Source of the DNA: an uncultured Alistipes sp.
GTDB lineage: Bacteria > Bacteroidota > Bacteroidia > Bacteroidales > Rikenellaceae
Reading direction: 5' to 3'
Assembly: GCA_949283205.1 (NCBI GenBank)
Contig: CASDSD010000020.1
Location: 1-64,000 of the forward strand
DNA length: 64,000 nt
Shown here piece after piece: positions 18,588 through 26,821 of the stretch. The notes below the pieces were generated by a model. It was not told the origin of the DNA and made no database searches. It saw only the letters and a program-made list of their open reading frames with translations. Every line of letters starts with the position of its first letter. The stretch's first letter is position 1. The position numbers and the translations under genes were made by a program.

Positions 18588-19119
18588 ATACAGGATCGAC
18601 CGCCGCACCATAATCCGCACGGTACTGTTGTGCCTGCTCATAGTGGTCATTGCCGTAGGACTATATTTCCTGTACACGGGAGGATACGTCTCGGCATGGT
18701 TCTCGTCGATCATAATAGCTCTCCTGGCATTGATGACACTCTCCATACCGCGGCGCATAGTCGTGCTCGACCACACGCTCGAGATACAGTGCATACTGGA
18801 CATCACCGAGATCAACCTTCGGGAGATAGCATCCGTCAAGCGCGTGGACCGTCGCCGCATGCGATGGATCATACCGTTGTTCGGAGGCATAGGCTTCTTC
18901 GGATACTACGGCAAATATTTCGACCTGAAAGAGTTCGATGTGGTAACCATATACGCCTCCGAGTGGCGCAATTTCGTCGAGATAACCGACATATACGACT
19001 CCCGGACATATGTCTCGTGCCGCGAAACAGATGACCTCATAGCTCTCATCGCGCAGGCCAAGGCCGAAGACGAACGCCATCCTGCAAGCGGCGCGGATAC
19101 CGAGGAGGATGAGAACTGA
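18559..19119 (+). CDS. Small membrane protein with PH-like domain
   Basis: A 186-residue protein (182 if Met5 at 18571 is the start). Two hydrophobic helices sit at about 20-38 and 48-62, followed by a soluble beta-rich region with KRVDRRRMRWIIPLFGGIGFFGYYGKYF and YDSRTYVSCRETDDLIALI, which looks like a bacterial PH (bPH-type) domain, and an acidic tail. Function unknown. The start overlaps the ispD 3' end and the LytTR gene follows 64 nt later. Confidence 0.65.
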   Translation: MPVTMKRSFEYRIDRRTIIRTVLLCLLIVVIAVGLYFLYTGGYVSAWFSSIIIALLALMTLSIPRRIVVLDHTLEIQCILDITEINLREIASVKRVDRRRMRWIIPLFGGIGFFGYYGKYFDLKEFDVVTIYASEWRNFVEITDIYDSRTYVSCRETDDLIALIAQAKAEDERHPASGADTEEDEN

Positions 19120-19183
19120 CCGCTGGCGGAGGTGCGGCACGACATGACATGCCGCAGACCGCTCCGGCAAAAAGAACCGCAAG

Positions 19184-20050
19184 ATGTTGAAGATACTGAC
19201 AAAACCGCTGCCTCACTTTCTCTACCGGCGATCAGGCCAGACGACATTCATAGTCTTCGTGGCTCTCTTTTCGCTGATCTTCATCAACGCCTACAAGCCC
19301 TTCAGCTCCTTCGAGTGGATCCCATACATACGTTATCGCGGCAGCAACGCCGCATACCTGCTCATATCGACGGCCCTCGTGGCGGCGGGGCTGCTGGTGC
19401 TCGTCCTGAGCCGCATCATCATGACCCTCTACACGCGGCGCCGCGAGATGGTATACGGAGTATTCGTGCTGTGGGTGGCCGTCGAGACCATCGTCATGGC
19501 ATCGGTATACACGCTCTATGCCGTCCTCTCGAACGGACAGCCTTCGGATTTTCTGCAACTGTGGAGGAACACGGTGACAAATACCGTACTGGTACTCTTC
19601 ATACCATACGTAATATTCATCATCTACGTCTCGTGGCGCGAAAAGGACCGCCAGCTCCGCCAGATAACAGAACGCCTCGAGAGCGGCGACCAGACCGCGG
19701 CCGCGGGACTCATCCCGCTATATAACGACAAGGGAGAACTGCAGCTGTCGGTAAAGAAGGAGAACCTCGTGCTGCTCGAGTCGGCCGACAACTATGTATG
19801 CGTGTGGTACATGAGCAACGACACGGTAAAGAAGATCATGATACGCAATACGATGAAGTGCATGGCGCGCGACCTCGACGGATCGAGCATCGTCCGCTGC
19901 CACCGCTCCTACATGGTCAACCTCGACCACGTGAAGGTGATGCGCCGGCAGAACACCGGCATCACCATAGAACTCGGCATAGCCGGAATTCCCGACATAC
20001 CTATCTCAAAGACATACATCGACAACGTCACCCGCTGGCTTATGGGATAG
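19184..20050 (+). CDS. Membrane-integral LytTR transcriptional regulator
   Basis: A 288-residue DNA-binding protein with four predicted transmembrane helices in the first about 155 residues (FIVFVALFSLIFINAY; AYLLISTALVAAGLLVLVL; MVYGVFVLWVAVETIVMAS; TNTVLVLFIPYVIFIIYVSW) and a C-terminal LytTR domain (about 185-288) with ESADNYVCVWYMSND, SIVRCHRSYMVNL and IPISKTYID. No histidine kinase is adjacent, so it may sense a membrane signal directly; this is inference. The stop overlaps the stop region of the convergent Nudix gene by 11 bp. Confidence 0.85.
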   Translation: MLKILTKPLPHFLYRRSGQTTFIVFVALFSLIFINAYKPFSSFEWIPYIRYRGSNAAYLLISTALVAAGLLVLVLSRIIMTLYTRRREMVYGVFVLWVAVETIVMASVYTLYAVLSNGQPSDFLQLWRNTVTNTVLVLFIPYVIFIIYVSWREKDRQLRQITERLESGDQTAAAGLIPLYNDKGELQLSVKKENLVLLESADNYVCVWYMSNDTVKKIMIRNTMKCMARDLDGSSIVRCHRSYMVNLDHVKVMRRQNTGITIELGIAGIPDIPISKTYIDNVTRWLMG

Positions 20051-20594
20051 CCTCCGCGGCAGCCGCCACCATGGAGAGCTCCTCGGCATCTATGCAGGTC
20101 GGGACAGAACCCGACCGCACGGCCGCGACGCACTCCCCGAGCGGCATCCACCGCACGCCGTCAAGCTCCGACCGCTGGAAGCGCACATCCTCCGCCGCAA
20201 TATCCCGCCACAGCAGGAATATGCGGCTCACCTGATTGTCGATGAACGGCTTTCCGCCGAAACACTCCCTGCGGCGTATGCGCCGCACGCCGCACGGCAC
20301 CAGCTCTGCGGCGCCAGCCACGATGCCCAGCTCCTCGCGCAACTCCCTCAAAGCCGAATCGACGAAGCCCGCGCCGGCAGGGATATGCCCCGCGCTCGAG
20401 ACGTCATAGCATCCGGGATATGACTCCTTGGCGGCGGCGCGCAGCTGCAACAACAGCTCGGTCACGCCGTTGCGCCGCCGCACGACCCATACGTGCGACG
20501 TGCGGTGCAGGATGCCGCGCGCATGCGCCTCGGCACGCTCGACACGCGTGCCTACGGGCTCGCCCGTCTCGTCCACCACATCCAGATATTCCAT
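20040..20594 (-). CDS. Nudix hydrolase
   Basis: Hydrolyses nucleoside-diphosphate-linked substrates; 184 residues. The Nudix box is intact: GHIPAGAGFVDSALRELREELGI (G-x5-E-x7-REUxEExGU pattern; the first Glu position is occupied by Gly/Phe context, see spacing). The layout, MEYLDVVDETGEPVG at the start and HRTSHVWVVRRRNG before the box, is that of the YfcD/isopentenyl-diphosphate-isomerase-like subgroup. The gene is last in a minus-strand run starting with the DUF2148 gene, 39 nt after the ZIP transporter. Confidence 0.85.
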   Translation of the reverse strand: MEYLDVVDETGEPVGTRVERAEAHARGILHRTSHVWVVRRRNGVTELLLQLRAAAKESYPGCYDVSSAGHIPAGAGFVDSALRELREELGIVAGAAELVPCGVRRIRRRECFGGKPFIDNQVSRIFLLWRDIAAEDVRFQRSELDGVRWMPLGECVAAVRSGSVPTCIDAEELSMVAAAAEAIP

Positions 20595-20633
20595 ATGAAA
20601 AGGTTGATTTGCCGCGCGGCGCAGATACCTCTC

Positions 20634-21419
20634 CTAACCCAGCGCCACGTCAAGGATCATCATCAGCGCGAATCCCAGCGCCACGCCTATGGTGGCGATA
20701 TTCGAGTGGCGGCCGCTCTGCGACTCGGGGATCAGCTCCTCCACCACCACATATATCATGGCTCCGGCCGCAAAGCCCAGCAGATAGGGCAATACGGGGA
20801 GCAGCAGATCTATCAGAAGAATTGTAATTATGCCCGCCACAGGCTCCACGGCGCCCGACCCCGCACCGTAGGCAAAGGCTTTCCAGCGGCTGCGGACACT
20901 CATCTTGAGCGGCATCGAGACAATGGCGCCCTCGGGGAAGTTCTGTATGGCGATACCTATCGACAGCGCCATGGCCCCCGCCATCGAGATACCCGTACTC
21001 TCGGCCATGGCTCCCGCCAGCACCACGCCCACGGCCATACCCTCGGGTATGTTGTGCAGCGTCACTGCCAGCACGAGCATCGTCGACTTGCGCAGGTCGG
21101 ACTTCACACCCTCGGGTTCGTCGGAATCGATATGCTGGTGCGGAACATAGGTGTCGAAGAGCAGCAGCGAGAACATTCCCGCCAGGAAGCCGACCGTGGC
21201 AGGGAGCCACCCCGTACCGCCCTGCTCGACGGTCATGTCTATCGAGGGTATCAGCAGCGACCACACCGAGGCGGCGATCATCACGCCCGAGGCGAATCCC
21301 AGCAACAACTTCTGCACGCGCGCCGACAGGTCATGCCGCAGCAGGAAGACCATGGCCGCGCCGAGCGTCGTCCCCGCAAAAGGTATCAGCAGGCCGTATG
21401 CCACACCGCTGTCGATCAT
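20634..21419 (-). CDS. ZIP-family metal transporter
   Basis: Imports divalent metal (commonly zinc) across the inner membrane. The 261-residue product has about eight hydrophobic helices, a short His-containing loop (YVPHQHIDSD), the TM4 signature LVLAVTLHNIPEGMAVGVVLAG, and the TM5 motif SIGIAIQNFPEGAIVSMPL, with the His/Glu metal ligands of the ZIP/ZupT class. Metal specificity cannot be told from sequence. It starts 23 nt after the nucleosidase gene in the same run. Confidence 0.92.
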   Translation of the reverse strand: MIDSGVAYGLLIPFAGTTLGAAMVFLLRHDLSARVQKLLLGFASGVMIAASVWSLLIPSIDMTVEQGGTGWLPATVGFLAGMFSLLLFDTYVPHQHIDSDEPEGVKSDLRKSTMLVLAVTLHNIPEGMAVGVVLAGAMAESTGISMAGAMALSIGIAIQNFPEGAIVSMPLKMSVRSRWKAFAYGAGSGAVEPVAGIITILLIDLLLPVLPYLLGFAAGAMIYVVVEELIPESQSGRHSNIATIGVALGFALMMILDVALG

Positions 21420-21442
21420 AGTTGCGTCTATTTCAGAAAATG

Positions 21443-22033
21443 TTATTCCAGATTCTCGATATAGTCGAGGAACACGCCGAAATCGGAGTGCGAGTCGACA
21501 AATTCGTCATACGAATGCTCCGTATCGCACTCCTCGGGGATATCCGAGACCATCTTCACCACCACGACAGGGATGTCGGTCACCGTGGCCGCCCCCTGGC
21601 ACACTGCCGCCGTCTCCATATCGAAAAGTCCCCTCTCCGAACCCATGCGCCGCTTGACCTCCCCAGCGATGGCGGCATCGACAAAGGCGTCGCCCGTCCA
21701 TACCTCGACATCGTCACCTCCCAGCAGACGATATGTCTCGGCCAGTTCGGGCACGAAAGCCGCAGGCACACGGCAATCATGGTAGCGTGCCGCACGCGGT
21801 GCCACAAGAGTCCCGCGCCGCTGCCCCGCCGTCGCGGCGGCATAGCCTATGACGGCTATACGGTCGTACTGCAACCCTCCGCGCAGAAGCGCCGCCACGG
21901 TGTTGGCCGAGGCGAGAGCCTTGCCTACGCCGCACTTGCACACCTCGTAACTGTTGCGCCACGCTCCGCGGGCCAGGGCCGCCGTAATGTTGGCATACTC
22001 GCGGTCGGTAGGAGCTATGACAAGATATCTCAT
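21443..22033 (-). CDS. mtnN: 5'-methylthioadenosine/S-adenosylhomocysteine nucleosidase
   Basis: Removes adenine from S-adenosylhomocysteine and methylthioadenosine, giving the S-ribosylhomocysteine that LuxS uses. The 196-residue product is a PNP/UDP-phosphorylase-fold protein: MRYLVIAPTDREY, KCGVGKALASANTVAAL, GLFDMETAAV (ribose-binding Met-Glu) and VKMVSD with the catalytic Asp. Futalosine hydrolase is the main alternative. I prefer the nucleosidase because its ATG overlaps the luxS stop as ATGA (22030-22033), which couples the two. A second ATG two codons upstream (22039) lies inside luxS. Confidence 0.85.
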   Translation of the reverse strand: MRYLVIAPTDREYANITAALARGAWRNSYEVCKCGVGKALASANTVAALLRGGLQYDRIAVIGYAAATAGQRRGTLVAPRAARYHDCRVPAAFVPELAETYRLLGGDDVEVWTGDAFVDAAIAGEVKRRMGSERGLFDMETAAVCQGAATVTDIPVVVVKMVSDIPEECDTEHSYDEFVDSHSDFGVFLDYIENLE

Positions 22034-22551
22034 TGCCACTCGCAGTTATATATCGAACCTATGCCTGCCGCCTCGGCCTCCTCGCGGGTGTAGAGGCAGC
22101 GCATGTAGTGAGCCATCGCCTCGTTCGTCGAGGCTACGGCATAGAGTCCCGGGTTGCCGCACTGCACCTCGTTCAGGCCCACGATGTCGTCCTTCGACTT
22201 GATGGGGAACACCTGTTTGTAGACCCGGGCAAGCGCGGCGCGGATCTGTGCGGCATCGACGTTGTTCATCGTCGAGAGATAGAACCCCGTCTTGCAGCCC
22301 ATGGGGCAGAACGACACGACGCTGGCTCCGATGACGGGATCCAGACGCAGATAATATGCCATGAGATGCTCGATCGTATGGACCTCGCCCGAACCCAGAG
22401 GCGCATGCGCCATGGGGGCGCGGAAACGCATGTCCCACGAATGTACGGCCAACGTGTCGTTGATCTTGTATACCGACCTCAGATAGAGGCCCTCCTTGAG
22501 TGTAAGGTGGTCGACGTCGAACGACGACACCACCGACTTCTTGCTTTCCAT
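22030..22551 (-). CDS. luxS: S-ribosylhomocysteine lyase (autoinducer-2 synthase)
   Basis: Splits S-ribosylhomocysteine into homocysteine and DPD, the AI-2 precursor. The 173-residue product carries the metal motif HTIEH at 58-62, FCPMGCKTGFYL with the catalytic Cys86, and LNEVQCGNPGLYA near the C-terminus. FCPMGC replaces the usual ISPMGC. Length is slightly above the common 155-160. It sits between the DUF2148 gene and its metabolic partner nucleosidase; the ATGA overlap gives coupled expression of both steps. Confidence 0.97.
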   Translation of the reverse strand: MESKKSVVSSFDVDHLTLKEGLYLRSVYKINDTLAVHSWDMRFRAPMAHAPLGSGEVHTIEHLMAYYLRLDPVIGASVVSFCPMGCKTGFYLSTMNNVDAAQIRAALARVYKQVFPIKSKDDIVGLNEVQCGNPGLYAVASTNEAMAHYMRCLYTREEAEAAGIGSIYNCEWQ

Positions 22552-22608
22552 AGGGTCTTATGACTTTTTATTATACTTATTACTATTATCGAACTCTTAT
22601 CGGGAGGA

Positions 22609-23175
22609 TTACTTTTTCTGCTCCGTTCCCTCGGCCGGCTTCGCCGGAGACTTGCGGTCGAAGAATGGATTCTTCGAGGCCACAGACATCGGTATGGCAA
22701 AGACCAGATCGGCATCGCCCAGCATCCGCAGGCGCCGCGCAGCCCATCCCGCCGAGAACATAACGCGCGTATCCACGCGCAGGTCCGTCGCCGCGGCACA
22801 GGCCGAGCCGATAGCTATGCCCACATCCACGCCGTTCATCACGCACGGGGCCTCCGCAGGCTTCGCCTCGCACGTGGCGTGGCCGCAGTAACCGCAATTC
22901 AGCCCGCACGTAGACTGTGCCTCGCGTATGCCCACAATGACCACGGCCTGCGCCTGGCGTATGTTGTCGGCATCGCGCAGCAGGAACTTCATGCCCGACT
23001 CGCCGCTCATTTCGACCATCGTCGCCGACAGGCGCCCGATATCATCCCCGGTGACCACGGCCACCTCCACCGTATCGCGGCCCTTGGCCTTGGGCGCCGT
23101 GCGCGCCGCAGCCATGACGGCCTGGGCCGCAGCCAGCACCGTCTCATTGCGAATATCGCGTTCGTTGATTACCAT
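22609..23175 (-). CDS. DUF2148 ferredoxin-like domain protein
   Basis: A 188-residue protein of unknown function with a Cys cluster in the middle, CGLNCGYCGHATC, followed by GIAIGSACAAATDLRVDTRVMFS. The Cys spacing suggests an iron-sulfur centre, and the sequence is the DUF2148 arrangement (N-terminal helix MVINERDIRNETVLAAAQAVMAAARTAPKAKG). It heads the minus-strand run DUF2148-luxS-mtnN-ZIP-Nudix. The C-terminal 20 residues are charged and probably disordered. Confidence 0.85.
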   Translation of the reverse strand: MVINERDIRNETVLAAAQAVMAAARTAPKAKGRDTVEVAVVTGDDIGRLSATMVEMSGESGMKFLLRDADNIRQAQAVVIVGIREAQSTCGLNCGYCGHATCEAKPAEAPCVMNGVDVGIAIGSACAAATDLRVDTRVMFSAGWAARRLRMLGDADLVFAIPMSVASKNPFFDRKSPAKPAEGTEQKK

Positions 23176-23340
23176 AGGTATCTGTTTTTACGGGGTAAAA
23201 GTACAACTTTTTATCCAAATTATCAATTCATCGAGTTCCCGCAGCTACGCCCCCGGGAACAAACGGCGTGCCCGACGTCGGAGACATCCGGCAAGCATGA
23301 TATTTTATGCGGATGATGGCTCCCGTACCGCTTTTTATCA

Positions 23341-23348
23341 TATATTTG
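23341..23348 (+). promoter_or_regulatory. Putative -7 element of the PfkB kinase gene
   Basis: TATATTTG, a perfect TAnnTTTG match, 36 bp before the ATG at 23385. No good TTTG at 19-21 bp upstream. Confidence 0.45.
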
Positions 23349-23384
23349 CAATCGATACAGAAACACCCGAAGCATCTGACGGCA

Positions 23385-24275
23385 ATGGAGAACAAAACCA
23401 TAATCGGCATAGGCGAGGCGCTGTGGGACATGCTCCCCGCAGGGCGGCAGCTGGGCGGCGCCCCCGCCAACTTCGCATACCACATGTCACAGTTCGGCTA
23501 CGACGCCACGGCCGTCAGCGCCGTCGGCAACGATGCCGCGGGCGACGACCTGATCTCGGAACTCGAGGCGCGCTCCCTGAAACACCTCATGCCGCGCGTC
23601 GACAAACCTACCGGCACGGTCGAGGTGACGCTCGATGCCGCCGGCGTACCGCAATACGACATCCGCCGCGATGTGGCATGGGATTTCATCCCCATGACCC
23701 GCGAGCTGCGCGACATGGCCTCGGCATGCCGCTGCATATGCTTCGGCTCGCTGGCGCAGCGCAGCGAGGTGTCGCGCGCAACCATACGTGCCGTGGTGGA
23801 CGCCATGCCGCAGGAGGCCCTCAAGGTATTCGACATAAACCTGCGCCAAAGCTACTACGGGAAGCAGGTCGTCGAGGACTCGCTCGAACGATGCCATATC
23901 CTCAAGATAAACGACGAGGAGACACACGCCGTGGCGCGGCTCTTCAACATGGAGACCGACGACGAGCGGCAGATATGCACCTGCCTCATGCGGCAATACG
24001 GCCTGCGGGCCGTCATCCTCACCTGCGGCACCGACGGCAGCCACGTCTTTCACGAGGGCGGCGTATCGTCGCTGCCGACACCACGCGTCGAGGTCGCCGA
24101 CACGGTAGGCGCCGGAGACTCCTTTACGGCGGGGTTCTGCGCCGCCCTGCTCGCAGGCTGCACAATACGCCATGCACACGAGGTTGCCGTCGCCACCTCG
24201 GCATACGTCTGCACCCGGCACGGAGCCATGCCCCGTCTGCCGTGCGAGATTACGGATTCGATCACCCCAAAATAG
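23385..24275 (+). CDS. PfkB-family carbohydrate kinase (fructokinase-like)
   Basis: Phosphorylates a sugar with ATP; 296 residues. N-terminal IGIGEALWDMLPAGRQLGGAPANFAYH is typical of fructokinase-type members, LKINDEETHAVA is in the middle, and the C-terminal ATP/anion-hole motif is DTVGAGDSFTAGF with the catalytic Asp in GAGD. The sugar is inferred from similarity only. The ATG at 23385 begins the family N-terminus, and a -7 box lies upstream; the frame is open for 26 codons upstream without family features. A 12-bp hairpin follows 130 bp after the stop. Confidence 0.88.
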   Translation: MENKTIIGIGEALWDMLPAGRQLGGAPANFAYHMSQFGYDATAVSAVGNDAAGDDLISELEARSLKHLMPRVDKPTGTVEVTLDAAGVPQYDIRRDVAWDFIPMTRELRDMASACRCICFGSLAQRSEVSRATIRAVVDAMPQEALKVFDINLRQSYYGKQVVEDSLERCHILKINDEETHAVARLFNMETDDERQICTCLMRQYGLRAVILTCGTDGSHVFHEGGVSSLPTPRVEVADTVGAGDSFTAGFCAALLAGCTIRHAHEVAVATSAYVCTRHGAMPRLPCEITDSITPK

Positions 24276-24407
24276 CCACCTCCACATCACCCCGACCCGA
24301 CGTCAGGACCGCCACGTTCCGGCCGACATCCCGTCAGACATCACGGCCCGCAATCCCAGGGGCTGCAGCCATCCGAATGAGGGGATAACACATATAATAA
24401 TATGAAA

Positions 24408-24441
24408 TGTTGAAGACGCGCCGCACGGTGCGTCTTCAACA
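24408..24441 (+). terminator. Strong hairpin downstream of the PfkB kinase
   Basis: TGTTGAAGACGC (24408-24419) pairs perfectly with GCGTCTTCAACA (24430-24441); the loop can close further through CCG/CGG. No T-tract follows, so termination is plausible but not certain. Confidence 0.55.
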
Positions 24442-24698
24442 CATGCGCCGCCGCCACAAAGGGCGCTTCAACGCATAAATATCCGCCGCAATGCCCCACG
24501 AGCGCACATGCATTCGTGAACCAAAGCATACCCATGGGTGAAAAACCGTTACCCGACAACAATAAACCCGGCATCGGCTTAAAATGCGCAACGAATAAAT
24601 ACCCACCGAGGCATACAAAGATATCGTTATCACTCTGCGCGTTACGATACACGGCGTCATAAATTTTGATATTTATATGCAAAAAAGTATGAATTATG

Positions 24699-24730
24699 TT
24701 TGTTCTTAATAAATTTTACTATTATATTTG
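24699..24730 (+). promoter_or_regulatory. Promoter of the ilv-leu operon
   Basis: TTTG (24699-24702), exactly 20 bp, TATATTTG (24723-24730): a perfect Bacteroidota consensus. Expected transcription start is about 24736, giving a leader of about 213 nt that includes the attenuator. Confidence 0.85.
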
Positions 24731-24797
24731 CAAAGACAAAAAGAGGAAACCGCCGACGGCCGCGCCGTCAGGATATCCGACCAAACCGAAACTCGAT

Positions 24798-24854
24798 ATG
24801 GCAAGCAGTCTGTATATTATCATTAGCCTAATCCTCGTGGTCTTGCACAGATAA
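24798..24854 (+). CDS. ilv leader peptide (attenuator peptide)
   Basis: An 18-codon open frame reading MASSLYIIISLILVVLHR then TAA. Ten of 18 residues are isoleucine (4), leucine (4) or valine (2), including Ile-Ile-Ile and Val-Val runs, the end products of the downstream operon. It starts about 61 nt after the predicted transcription start and stops 2 nt before the antiterminator strand (24857-24867). Its position and composition match classical ribosome-mediated attenuation. No ribosome-binding site stands out, as is usual in this phylum. Confidence 0.85.
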   Translation: MASSLYIIISLILVVLHR

Positions 24855-24856
24855 CG

Positions 24857-24925
24857 GGAGAAAGGTTATGTATATATGCGGACGTAATTATATAAAGCCT
24901 TTCTCCATGCGGAGGAAGGCTTTTT
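24857..24925 (+). promoter_or_regulatory. ilv attenuator: mutually exclusive antiterminator and terminator
   Basis: Terminator: 24894-24906 (AAAGCCTTTCTCC) pairs with 24911-24923 (GGAGGAAGGCTTT), 12 Watson-Crick pairs and one G-U, loop ATGC, then a T-tract at 24921-24925. Antiterminator: GGAGAAAGG at 24857-24865 is exactly complementary to 24898-24906, extendable to 24867/24896. The two structures share the strand 24896-24906 and cannot coexist. A ribosome finishing the leader peptide would cover 24857-24867 and allow termination; one stalled at the early Ile codons would leave it free. Confidence 0.85.
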
Positions 24926-24949
24926 CGATATAAATAAAGGATTCGGACC

Positions 24950-26770
24950 ATGAAACACCAACTACGAAGCGCCGCGACGACAACGGGTCGCCGCATGGCC
25001 GGAGCAAGAAGCCTCTGGAGGGCAAACGGTATGACCAAAGAGCAGATGGGCATGCCCATAATCGGTATAGCCAACTCATTCACGCAGATGGTCCCCGGCC
25101 ACGTGCACCTGCATGAAATAGGACAATACGTCAAGTCTCTCATCGAGGCCGAAGGGTGCTTCGCCGCCGAATTCAACACCATAGCCATCGACGACGGCAT
25201 AGCCATGGGACATGACGGCATGCTCTACTCGCTCCCCTCGCGCGACATCATCGCCGACAGCGTCGAGTACATGGCCAACGCCCACAAGGTAGACGCCCTC
25301 GTCTGCATCAGCAACTGCGACAAGATCACCCCCGGCATGCTCATGGCAGCCATGCGCCTCAACATACCCACCATATTCGTATCCGGCGGCCCGATGGAGG
25401 CCGGCAACTTCCGCGGCCGCGGCGTAGACCTTATCGACGCCATGGTGATGAGCGCCGACGCCGCCTGCACCGATGCCGACGCCGACGAGATCGAGGCCAC
25501 GGCATGCCCCGGATGCGGATCCTGCTCGGGCATGTTCACCGCCAACTCGATGAACTGCCTCAACGAGGCCATAGGTCTCGCCCTTCCGGGCAACGGCACC
25601 GTAGTCGCCACGCACGAAAACCGCAAGCGTCTGTTCGCCCGTGCCGCAAAGATCATCGTAGAGAATGCCAAGCGGTACTACTTCGAGGGGGACGACTCCG
25701 TCCTGCCACGCTCGATAGCCACCAAGGCGGCCTTCGAGAATGCCATGTCGCTCGACATCGCCATGGGCGGCTCGACAAACACGGTGCTGCACCTGCTGGC
25801 CGTGGCGCACGAGGCCGGCGTCGACTTCACCATGAAGGACATAGACCGCCTCTCGCGCAAGATACCCGTATTGTGCAAGGTGGCGCCCAACGGATCATAC
25901 CACGTACAGGACGTAAACCGCGCCGGCGGCATCATGGGCATCCTCGGCACGCTGGCCGAAGCCGGGCTGATCGACACCACTGTCGGCCGTGTCGACTCGC
26001 CGTCGCTGGCCGCCACTCTCGAGAAATACTACTTCGGCTCACCGTCGTTCAGCGACGAGGCCCGCACGACATACCTCAGCGCCGCCGCAGGCCGTTACAG
26101 CCGCGAGATGGCGTCACAGGCGGAATATTACCCCGAGATGGACGGGAACCACGCCACGGGATGCATCCGCGACATGGAGCATGCCTACTTCAAGGACGGC
26201 GGCCTGGCAGTTCTCTTCGGCAACATCGCCCGCAAGGGGTGTATCGTCAAGACGGCGGGTGTCGACCCCGCGCTGTTCCGTTTCAGCGGCACGGCCAAGG
26301 TCTTCGAGTCGCAGGAGCAGGCCATGCACGGCATCCTCAACGACGAGGTGAAGGCCGGCGACGTCGTGGTGATACGCTACGAGGGCCCCAAGGGAGGCCC
26401 GGGCATGCAGGAGATGCTCTACCCAACCTCGTACCTCAAGTCGAAGCACCTCGACAAGGATTGCGCCCTGATCACCGACGGCCGCTTCTCGGGCGGCACC
26501 TCGGGCCTCTCGATAGGACACGTGTCGCCCGAAGCCGCTTCGGGTGGAGAGATAGGCATCATCCGCGACGGCGACACGATCGACATCGACATACCGTCGC
26601 GCTCGATATCGCTCCGCATATCGGACGAGGAGCTGGCAGCACGCCTGGCGGCATGGCATGACCACCGTCCGCAGAACCGCGACCGCGTGGTGCCGCAATC
26701 ACTCAGGGCATACTCGCTGCTGGTAAGCTCGGCCGACCAGGGCGCCGTGAGAATCGTCCCCGAAGAGTAA
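24950..26770 (+). CDS. ilvD: Dihydroxy-acid dehydratase
   Basis: Dehydrates the dihydroxy acids to the 2-keto acids of isoleucine and valine. The 606-residue product has FeS-ligand motifs [12 protein letters not shown] (Cys119, Cys123) and [19 protein letters not shown] (about 184-203), [16 protein letters not shown]-type catalytic context, and the C-terminal [19 protein letters not shown]. Length fits the family. It is the first structural gene of the operon, 25 nt after the attenuator T-tract. Confidence 0.98.
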   Translation: MKHQLRSAATTTGRRMAGARSLWRANGMTKEQMGMPIIGIANSFTQMVPGHVHLHEIGQYVKSLIEAEGCFAAEFNTIAIDDGIAMGHDGMLYSLPSRDIIADSVEYMANAHKVDALVCISNCDKITPGMLMAAMRLNIPTIFVSGGPMEAGNFRGRGVDLIDAMVMSADAACTDADADEIEATACPGCGSCSGMFTANSMNCLNEAIGLALPGNGTVVATHENRKRLFARAAKIIVENAKRYYFEGDDSVLPRSIATKAAFENAMSLDIAMGGSTNTVLHLLAVAHEAGVDFTMKDIDRLSRKIPVLCKVAPNGSYHVQDVNRAGGIMGILGTLAEAGLIDTTVGRVDSPSLAATLEKYYFGSPSFSDEARTTYLSAAAGRYSREMASQAEYYPEMDGNHATGCIRDMEHAYFKDGGLAVLFGNIARKGCIVKTAGVDPALFRFSGTAKVFESQEQAMHGILNDEVKAGDVVVIRYEGPKGGPGMQEMLYPTSYLKSKHLDKDCALITDGRFSGGTSGLSIGHVSPEAASGGEIGIIRDGDTIDIDIPSRSISLRISDEELAARLAAWHDHRPQNRDRVVPQSLRAYSLLVSSADQGAVRIVPEE

Positions 26771-26821
26771 CCGGCGCAACGGCCGCAACCGAACAGAGAA
26801 CAAGGAAAACGCTACACACAT

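Larger units (their letters stand above)
24276..24949. other. Long intergenic region carrying the ilv attenuator
   Basis: 674 bp between the PfkB kinase and ilvD. The left part has a strong hairpin (24408-24441) and about 250 bp in which I see nothing. The right part carries the promoter, leader peptide and attenuator described separately. Confidence 0.7.

Noticed and set aside
24868-24933. Second short open frame (MYICGRNYIK...) overlapping the ilv terminator
   Set aside because: It spans the terminator stem and is not rich in branched-chain residues; the frame at 24798 explains the regulation.
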